Below, piece by piece: positions 20,301 to 26,448 of a stretch of 26,448 nt of DNA. The notes beneath the pieces are model-generated. The model made no database searches. It had not been told where the DNA came from and saw only the letters and a program-made list of their open reading frames with translations. The position numbers and the translations under genes are program-made. Source of the DNA: Phallusia fumigata (Eukaryota > Chordata > Ascidiacea > Phlebobranchia > Ascidiidae). The first letter of the stretch is position 1. The number at the start of each line of letters is the position of its first letter. Location: NCBI GenBank assembly GCA_008931825.1, contig QXVZ01019887.1, positions 1 to 26,448 of the forward strand, written 5' to 3'.

Positions 20301-21941
20301 AGGCACTACAACTAAATAGATCAACTGACAACAAGCACAACTTTTTCGATCAATATTACTTTCTTTGGAAGGCCATTCCAATTAACCTGGAACAATTCGT
20401 GGCGGGAATCGCTAAAAAATGTCATCAGTTTTACTACAAATGCAAGGGAAACAGCAAGGTTTGTAGGCTAAACTTTTAAGATGATTTTGTATTAATCATA
20501 ATTTGGTCACCAGTTCCGTAAATTTATCTCTTTACGGTTGTTAGTTTTGTAGGTTAAACACAATTTTATGGCATTCATCCTAATTTTAGTCACACTTACT
20601 TCAAAGCGAGTTTATCTGTTCAACCAGGCATGCTTGTGTTATTTTGACGTTACCCATTCGTAAAAATAGCAATGTTTATGACCATTTTACCTGTTGGGTG
20701 TAAGAAATATCCTAAAACAGCTTGCTACATTAGTAACTTGCAATTTTCATCTTTGCTACTCTTTACACGTTAGTATTTAGCTACGTATCTGCAATATTTC
20801 TGAGCCAAATTTAATGCGAAAGTGATTTCTGCAGTTGGGCTAATATTGTAATAACTTTTAGGTCCAAGAGCCTAATTCGCCGGTCAAGGATCATCCTCAC
20901 TTTCCACCGAACTATATCCAGAACAAAGAGTTCCAGACTATTCCCTATCTCGAATTTCTGACATCCTATTACGCCCCAGTAAAGAAATACATTCAATCGA
21001 TCGAGCATTTAATTGACATCGAGGAATGGGATGACATGGCGAAAGCGATGGCAACACACGTGCCTGGAATTGAAAACGCCGACATGGTTGAAGTGATTGC
21101 AACTTTCATTCATCAGGTAAATTTGCCGTCTCTGTAGTAGCGCCTACACAACAGTGGTTGGTTTGGTTGCATTATTTGTTTGTAAATGTTGAACCCAAAT
21201 AATCGGAATCTTTTGGAGTCAAACTTTTCACCCCGTTCATTTTATTGGTGTAAAACACAAGGGAGCAAAAACTAATCTAACCATGGAAATTTTATAGGTG
21301 GCAATTGTACATTACTGCGACCATGAGAGTTATCTCAAGTTTTTTGCACGAAAATACGGTTGCTTTGCAATCCGGTTCCCTTTCGAACCCTTTAACAACA
21401 TAGAACACTGGGACGAGGTACTAGATAAACAACCAGATTTGACTGCCAAGCAAGTTAAGAACAACCCAGAGTTGCTGTTGAAACAAAGTGATGTGATGAG
21501 AACCATGTAAGTTTATGTGTCATTAAATTGTGTAACTCGAATGTACATGGATTTTTCTTGTTTTAGGTGCATGAACTACTATGCATACCGCATTTTTGTG
21601 CTAAATGTTTTTCAGCACGATACGGTCGAACAATCGAAATGTTATAAATAACTGTGTTTGGACAAAGGTGCTTCCTGAACTGCTTCGTTGATTACATCCC
21701 TGGTTACTGTCAAGACTTGTCACTACTCAAAGTGAAATACAACTTTAATCCGGTGTCCGAAAAATCTGCTGTCGATGCGGCCAGCCAGTTCTTCAAGGAT
21801 CTCCTCAAGGTTGACAAGTCCCTGATGAAGCAAGACGCTGCCACCCCAATCCCAGGAAGAGATTTCAGAATGAAGAGAAACATCCCGTTTACAAAGCAGC
21901 TAATTCCAGTGCAGAACTTTATAGCTTCTGTTTGCTACTAA
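17144..21941 (+). CDS. Lipoxygenase-like protein, gene B
   Basis: Multi-exon gene: 17144-17332, 17619-17720, 18036-18200, 18433-18576, 18760-18921, 19235-19390 or its duplicate 20303-20458, 20862-21116, 21298-21506, 21668-21941. Without a third exon this gives 551 residues, close to a lipoxygenase catalytic domain. Landmarks in order: N-terminal hydrophobic anchor; WPCPES..PDWNLAK; SHNHVHF; RRLLEPHMRFTERIN; IATFIHQVAIVHYCDHESY, giving His-x3-His as in 12/15-lipoxygenases; and a C-terminal helix SEKSAVDAASQFFKDLLK. Lipoxygenases oxidise polyunsaturated fatty acids with a non-haem iron. The chain ends in SVCY, whereas most animal family members end in an Ile whose carboxylate binds the iron. 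Activity is therefore uncertain. No PLAT domain is seen. Confidence 0.85.
17619..17720 (+). CDS. Gene B exon 2
   Basis: 34 residues, ISDVTKVSTLEE to AVWTPWE, acceptor TTCACAG, donor GAG|GTATAT, phase 0 at both ends. Same length as gene A exon 2. Confidence 0.82.
17865..17958 (+). pseudogene. Gene B broken exon 3 remnant
   Basis: Between exons 2 and 4 the frame reading PAVALKQLHSMHIRVFYRL (17902-17958, followed by GTACGA) resembles ILKNLKIHDVYAVL of the gene A candidate exon 3. A TAA stop lies just upstream in this frame (17890-17892), and the preceding similarity (FLKNGPW) is in another frame. The exon seems damaged. As its neighbours are both in phase 0, skipping it leaves gene B in frame. 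Confidence 0.4.
18036..18200 (+). CDS. Gene B exon 4
   Basis: 55 residues, AAKYFLGSHK to SYSLYR, acceptor GTGCAG, donor ACAGG|GTGAGT. Matches gene A exon 4 in length and at AKY-x-LG and FAHS. Confidence 0.85.
18433..18576 (+). CDS. Gene B exon 5: DWNLAK motif
   Basis: 48 residues, NYFWECKE to AKLHAQ, acceptor TTTCAG, donor CAA|GTGAGT. Carries WPCPESQMPDWNLAK. In 15-lipoxygenases the first iron His lies about 20 residues after the D of DWLLAK; here His is at the equivalent place in the next exon. Confidence 0.88.
18760..18921 (+). CDS. Gene B exon 6: iron-ligand His cluster
   Basis: 54 residues, VCLTFFAPGLSH to TERINYQ, donor CAG|GTATTT. His residues 12, 14 and 16 of this exon cluster at the position of the first two iron ligands. 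RRLLEPHMRFTERIN is the family motif. The last bases of this exon (18919-18921) are also the first bases repeated after the N at 19837. Confidence 0.9.
19235..19390 (+). CDS. Gene B exon 7, first copy
   Basis: 52 residues, ALQLNRSTDNKH to KYKGNSK, acceptor TTATAG, donor AAG|GTTTGT. A near-identical second copy lies at 20303-20458. Since the two copies sit in the overlap around the N at 19837, only one is probably real in any one haplotype. Confidence 0.7.
20303..20458 (+). CDS. Gene B exon 7, second copy
   Basis: Same 52 residues as 19235-19390 except one Tyr to Cys change (YYKCKGNSK) and a few silent changes. Splice sites are intact. This copy leads without a break into the full exon 8, so it gives the continuous gene model. 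Confidence 0.75.
20862..21116 (+). CDS. Gene B exon 8
   Basis: 85 residues, VQEPNSPVKDHP to IATFIHQ, acceptor CTTTTAG, donor CAG|GTAAAT. It ends in the helix that carries the second iron-ligand pair, which continues in exon 9. Confidence 0.87.
21298..21506 (+). CDS. Gene B exon 9: His-x3-His helix
   Basis: 69 residues plus two bases, VAIVHYCDHESY to SDVMRT, acceptor TTTATAG, donor CAT|GTAAGT (phase 2). His 5 and His 9 of this exon fit the third and fourth iron ligands; His at the fourth place is known in mammalian 12/15-lipoxygenases, whereas 5-lipoxygenase has Asn. Confidence 0.88.
21668..21941 (+). CDS. Gene B exon 10: C-terminal domain and stop
   Basis: Joined in phase 2 to exon 9, it reads MCFLNCFVDYIPGY and on to IPVQNFIASVCY with TAA at 21939-21941. 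SEKSAVDAASQFFKDLLKVDKSL fits the helix before the lipoxygenase C-terminus. The usual end is IPNS-x-x-I; here it is longer by about one residue and ends in Tyr. The acceptor (GGACAAAG) lacks a pyrimidine tract; a stronger acceptor at 21567 is also in phase but leads to a stop. Confidence 0.8.
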
Positions 21942-21987
21942 ATAATTTCCGTAGGACTGGACTAATTCTAAACAAAAAACGTAGTGT

Positions 21988-21993
21988 ATTAAA
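21988..21993 (+). terminator. Poly(A) signal candidate, ATTAAA
   Basis: ATTAAA about 47 bases after the gene B stop codon, the common variant of AATAAA. No experimental support. Confidence 0.35.
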
Positions 21994-22375
21994 CGATTTG
22001 ACAGTCTTGGTTGATTCGTGACCAAATTTAAATTAGGGTCTGAATTTGCCTTTAAGTTTGGATAAAATATGATATTTCAATAGCAGTGTAATACCCAACG
22101 ACACCTAAATCCTCATACCCATTACAGGTTTGACGAAAAAAGGTTATAAACACCATTAGCTGGCTCTAAAAACCCGGGACTTGAATGTTAACAGCTTCTT
22201 ATATTACAAACCGAAAAAAGTTTATTTACCCAAGATCAAATATAGCAAAGTGGAAAATGATACTATCACGCCGAAACTAAGAAACGGTATAGTTGTCGAA
22301 AAGCTTTCCGCTAGAAGTCGCCCTTATCTATATTCATGCCGATTTCTCTATACTAAGGATAGAGAACCTGTGTAT

Positions 22376-22798
22376 AGTAAATGTTCCCAATCGTCTAAAG
22401 CAGTGGTTCTCGACCTTTTTGATTCCATGGAACCCTTTAACCAATATTCAAAGACAAAATCTCCCACCGGAAATTTAGATCGTACATATTATTTTTATGT
22501 TAGTATTCTACGAAGAATAAACCCAAAAAATTGCGGACTTTTATATTTTTAAACATAACTTCCCCTTTGTAATTACAAAATNACCTGTGTATAGTAAATG
22601 TTCCCAATCGTCTGAAGCAGTGGTTCTCAACCTTTTTGATTCCATGGAACCCTTTTACCAATATTCAAAGACAAAATCTCCCACCGGAAATTTAGATCGT
22701 AAATATTATTTTTATGTTAGTATTCTACGAACAATAAACCCAAAAAATTGCGGACTTTTATATTTTTAAACATAACGCCCCCCTTGTAAATACAAAAT
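22376..22798. repeat. Direct repeat around N at 22582
   Basis: 22376-22581 recurs as 22583-22798 with a few substitutions and small indels, beginning ACCTGTGTATAG after the N. It holds most of a short hAT-like element, which is therefore shown almost twice. Like the other N-marked repeats it looks like unmerged alleles. Confidence 0.8.
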
Positions 22799-22839
22799 AC
22801 CGTCGATTGGGAAATCCCTCTCCCGGTTGAGAACCACGA
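22618..22839. mobile_element. Short hAT-type non-autonomous element
   Basis: Left end CAGTGGTTCTCAACC and right end GGTTGAGAACCACGA are inverted repeats apart from the outermost two bases. This terminal sequence is typical of hAT-superfamily elements. The right flank GTCTAAAG (22840-22847) equals the 8-bp flank before the first, truncated copy (22393-22400); before this copy it reads GTCTGAAG. An 8-bp target-site duplication is the hAT hallmark. It is about 222 bp with no transposase. Confidence 0.75.
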
Positions 22840-22849
22840 GTCTAAAGTT

Positions 22850-25020
22850 TTATTTTATGTCGTATTTAATCAAGAGTTTTTAGATGATGCTGTGTAAAAG
22901 CGCCTGTTGTTAGTCAGTTTTGTTACGATTTCTCACAGCACCGCTAATAGGCGTCAAGCACAAGCGAACGGTTTGCTTGCAACAATTTACACAAAACGCC
23001 ATACGCCAGACTGATAAACAAATACCTTCCGCTCATTTGGTAAAGAATATTTTAACAATGTGCGAGTATGTTTTCTTTTTTTTTCGCAACAGCGCTTTGT
23101 GCTTTAGAAAGTTATGACACATGTTTGATCGTGATTTTGTTATGGCAAACAAGTCAATCTATGCATCATTCTTTTCAAACGGTTGATTATTCTTTTTTGT
23201 TATTGTTACACAAACAAGTAAAATCCGACAACAAACCCATTGTTTGCAAGTAATGCAAATGTGCTTGGCGTTGTGTGTTTTTTCCGAAATGCTGTTTTTA
23301 ACCTACTTTGTAGCACAATACAAGACATATACTTGCGTTTGGTATGTGCTTATTCCAAAATCCTACACATATTTGGTGATACCTGTTTTTAATCATATTA
23401 TTAACAAATTTAAAAACATTTTGGTTAAAAACCTTTTTTTCCAATTTGTCAACCATCATGGAGTTAGTAGGCCTAAAGAAGAGGGCACAAAAATTAAAAG
23501 TCAGACAGATTGCAGCCGGATAGACATCACATCTCGCCAGTTAGGCTTTAGCGCGTAACTCTAAACTACAGAAAGCAGTCATTTGACACTTCCCGTAGCT
23601 GCCCGCGAATTCGTCTTTCAATTGCGTCCCCTACGCAACTCGAATTCACCCCTCAATTCGCTTTGTCCGTGTAACGAGGGCATTGTTTCCTTGTGAATCA
23701 CGACGAAGCAGCACAAGCCAGGATGTTTCAAATGTTTCAAAGAACTCTACCGATCAAACTGTGTGAATTTGTCACCAGAAGAACTTTCGCTGGTAATTGG
23801 ATATGCGGTGTGAACACTATCAACGGATTTGTAGTGACGCGCGGGTGTTTAGAACGCGTTGTATCAGAAAAAATGTTCATTTGAGCCTCGTGATTGGATA
23901 ACGTGGCATTCCTATTAGGTCTTTTCGTTAAGTTTGAAATAGGTTGTTAGTGAGTGGATCATTTAGCAGGCTTTGTAAAGTGAACCGTATTTTACTCATT
24001 AATTAGAAGAAAGGGGAAATGTTTTTTTCGGGTATTTCGTTAAGATTAGGATTATATGCATTATCAAGATCTATTTCGATATTGCACTAGTCCCGGTCTA
24101 ACGAAAAAAATCCCTTTTCTGCAAAAATACAGATGCAGTTTTGGGATTGAAGCAGATAGAAATTGTTTCAACTGGTCAAAGCAATTTCGAAGTTTCGGCG
24201 ATCGACCATCGCGAACTTTTAAAAAGGGCCTGAAACAACTCGTATGTACTCTTGAAAGAAATTCGACGTAAAAATTAAAAAGGTTTGAACCTGTGTTGCT
24301 TGCTGAGTACACAGAAGTAGACGCATTTAAAAAATAACGACCAATTTCCCAATGTTCGCTAGATACATGGGCTTTTTTCCTCTGTACAGTCACGACCAAA
24401 GATTTTAGGTAGTTTTATTGTCAACCAAACTCAAATATCACGCATTAACGAAACAGACTTGGATTTTACCAAGTACAGATGAAACGCAAAGCTGCTGCCA
24501 AACTATATACAGATGTGTTGAGATCTGGAACGGTGCATTGCAAATTGCAATTCTTTCGTGCATGTATTGCACTCGTCCCGATCTAAATAAGCTGTGTTGA
24601 AACCATTTGTGCAGCACTCTTTTTAAGTTCCCCTAAGCGCAAGGAATTGCAAAAGTTATTGACACATAAACCGGACATGTTTGCTGGGTGTGTTGAAAAA
24701 CACTCAAAGATCAAGCTATAAGGCTTGACCATTTTCGACTGTACCATGATTGCAATGTTTTAAAGAAAAGAAAAATATTTAATAGAAATAGTTTCATGCA
24801 AAGCTCAAAAAAAAATTAGAGTTGTTGTTCGTGAGATAGCCTGCAGTTCGACCTCACCCAGAATGTGGGCTGGTGTCTGTAACCCAATGATGGTAGATAA
24901 GGCTTTTTTAATGAGAAGGATTATATTCTATTTTTTGAAGAGTAATTGTCAGTCTGATTGTCACAAAAAAGCTAATTTTATACTTGAAATCTAAGTTTAA
25001 CTTACACTTTACCAGCAGAA
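22850..25020. other. No gene recognised
   Basis: Several short open frames occur on both strands (for example 23693-23884, and 24056-24271 with its antisense 24399-24064), but none has a recognisable motif, paired splice sites or a copy elsewhere in the window. Two short pieces, near 24080 and 24560, share TATTGCACT-x-GTCCCG-x-TCTAA and may be remnants of one repeat. Confidence 0.4.
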
Positions 25021-25268
25021 ATCTATCAAGAAATCGTGGCAATTATGACATCACATACACTCGGCTATTTTATCGGTGATGCTTGGTTTTGTTACGTTGA
25101 TGCCTTTATGCTCGGTTTTGTTAATTGCCAACTGGAAACGGCTGAACAAGATGATTTGACTTGGAAACGCTCTCCATTTACCAAACATGACAACTGGCGT
25201 GCTGATATGTACAGTTTTTCCACGCTGTACAGTTATTCTTGCCTTTTTCATTTTGGATGTGTAACCTG
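25015..25268 (+). other. Weak exon-like stretch, unknown
   Basis: After an acceptor-like TTTACCAG the frame reads EIYQEIVAIMTSHTLGYFIG followed by DAWFCYVDAF, and is open to a TAA/TGA near 25266. The LGYFI-x-D piece is reminiscent of TLC-domain membrane proteins, but this is too short to assign. No paired exon was found. Confidence 0.2.
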
Positions 25269-25269
25269 A

Positions 25270-26180
25270 CATTTTATCGTTCAGCACGACTTTTCTAAAA
25301 TTTACTCTTGACTAAGTCCTGTTGAAACCTTGTTGAATTTTTCTTAACTTTAATTTGGTATAAGTGTGTACAACAAGCTATTGTACGCCAGGTCAGCAGG
25401 AGGCAATACCGAATCACAGAGCTTTACATCTGGATAAAATAAATCAGAAAACTTTCAGTTTTATTTTAAACAAACACACCACAGGTTATGCATTTTTACA
25501 TTTTTTGTATCCTTTGTGGAGGAACACAACTGTTTTGAGGTGCACTCGAAATTGTCGTTACGAAATAAAACGTACCGGAATTTCATGCAATTCGTAAAAT
25601 TTAGTCTAGTGCATTGTCGCAAGGTGAACGTGAACTTACGAAAACCTTTCACGGCCTAATTTTAGTCAGCAGACTAAGGGTTAAAAACACGGGTCTTGTG
25701 CATCGACCAATATGCATAACTGCAGCCGCGCGAAATCAACGATTTCCGTTAACGTAACTGCACATCCAAAAACTTTATTGCACCTCCAAAAATAGCCTAT
25801 ATATTTACGCTTGAACATAAGGCTGAGTTGGCTTGTTGACAAAACTCGACAAACGGTTTACTAGGATTCAGTGAATCCGATCTTTGCCTAATTGCGGCGT
25901 ATGGGGGAACTTACATCACTAAAATTTTAGTTGGGAGAACTTCTATTTATCTGTTCCCCAATATTATTGATTCGATTGTTTTACAAAGAGACACGGCTGT
26001 GTTTTTATTAAATTAGAATGAAGCCCAAAATCTTGTGTAACTATTACATGCAGATTTAAGACTGTTAGTTTTGGCAATAAAACGCTTTTAGCACTTTTAA
26101 AACAATCTTTTTGCAGCAATTAAGCAAACGTACATAAGTTTTAAGGCTGTCTTAGTCGAAAGGTAACCCATTATTTAATT
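25270..26180. other. No gene recognised
   Basis: AT-rich sequence with short open frames only. No splice-bounded exon, repeat copy or RNA gene was seen. Confidence 0.4.
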
Positions 26181-26448
26181 TTAACAAAATATCTTTATTT
26201 TGAAGTCATAACTGCCGCCAATTGATGTGACGTCGTCTACACAAAAATCACTCACAGAAGTCAAAAGTCCTTCCCCCAATAAATTTATTGGATTTGCGCC
26301 ACTGGTAAATAGGATAACGTTAGGTTTGAAACAAACGTCTTTGGGTAAACCGGATCTTGGCCTAATCTTGATGAACTTCTGTCCAATCGAATCCAAGTTA
26401 ACTGAATATTACTATACCACTGAAGGTAGCCACAACGATGTCCTCTGA
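26181..26448. other. Possible terminal exon, strand undecided
   Basis: Both strands are open here. Plus strand: LPPIDVTSSTQKSL to GSHNDVL with TGA as the last three bases of the window. Minus strand: from an acceptor-like ATTCAG near 26407, NLDSIGQKFIKIRP to DFKIKIFC, with TAA at 26183-26181 and AATAAA inside the end of the frame. The minus-strand frame, acceptor and poly(A) signal together fit a last exon of a gene beginning beyond the window. I recognise no family on either strand. Confidence 0.25.

Larger units (their letters stand above)
18919..20905. repeat. Direct repeat around N at 19837
   Basis: 18919-19836 recurs as 19838-20905 with substitutions and indels (copy 2 has about 125 extra bases near 19905-20040). 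It spans the end of exon 6, exon 7 and the start of exon 8 (a truncated exon 8 start at 19793-19836). Copy 2 begins inside the CAG that closes exon 6. The pattern fits two allelic contigs joined without merging. Confidence 0.8.

Noticed and set aside
24275..24340. Minus-strand GGTTCAAACC followed by a T run, like a tRNA B box and polymerase III terminator
   Set aside because: No A box at the right distance and the T arm does not pair. The word is nearly self-complementary and can arise by chance.
24064..24399. Minus-strand open frame of 111 codons, the longest in the right flank besides gene exons
   Set aside because: No motif, no splice pairing and an equally open frame antisense to it (24056-24271).
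1..26448. Bacterial-type features such as operons, CRISPR arrays, riboswitches or ribosome binding sites
   Set aside because: The genes are split by introns with GT..AG borders and the repeats are eukaryotic transposable elements. No regularly spaced short repeats were seen.

Overview
The window looks like nuclear DNA of an invertebrate animal: AT-rich, with split genes of short exons separated by introns with GT..AG borders, and fragments of eukaryotic DNA transposons and a tRNA-derived SINE. The compact introns, the paralogue pair and the strong haplotype-like variation at assembly joins would fit a tunicate such as Ciona; that placement is inference, not proof.

Two recognisable genes face away from each other. 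Gene A (minus strand, about 1198-6087, 3' end outside the window or lost) and gene B (plus strand, 17144-21941, complete to its stop) are paralogues encoding a lipoxygenase-like protein. Exon phases and lengths match one to one. The lipoxygenase assignment rests on a DW-x-LAK motif followed at the expected distance by a His cluster, an LL-x-PH-x-RFT-x-x-IN motif, a second-helix His-x3-His, and a C-terminal domain with the usual layout. Both proteins begin with a hydrophobic membrane segment where many animal lipoxygenases carry a PLAT domain. Gene B ends in Tyr rather than the usual iron-binding Ile. An exon expected between exons 2 and 4 is out of phase in A and broken in B.

The 11 kb between the genes is built from duplications. 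A block at about 6150-9990 recurs, diverged and in the same order and orientation, at about 12575-17500. The right-hand copy carries the 5' region and exon 1 of gene B. The left-hand copy carries an orphan exon 1, itself present twice (9679-9855 and 11494-11670), with a destroyed splice donor and an interrupted start, so these are pseudo-exons.

Four single N bases (10382, 14606, 19837, 22582) each sit exactly at the junction of a direct repeat. They look like contig joins at which overlapping, often allelic, sequence was not merged. One of them duplicates exon 7 of gene B.

Mobile-element remnants are a PIF/Harbinger-type transposase fragment inside an intron of gene A, a tRNA-derived SINE in another intron of gene A, and a short hAT-type element with 8-bp target-site duplications downstream of gene B. 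From about 22850 to the end I see no convincing gene, only two weak exon-like stretches.
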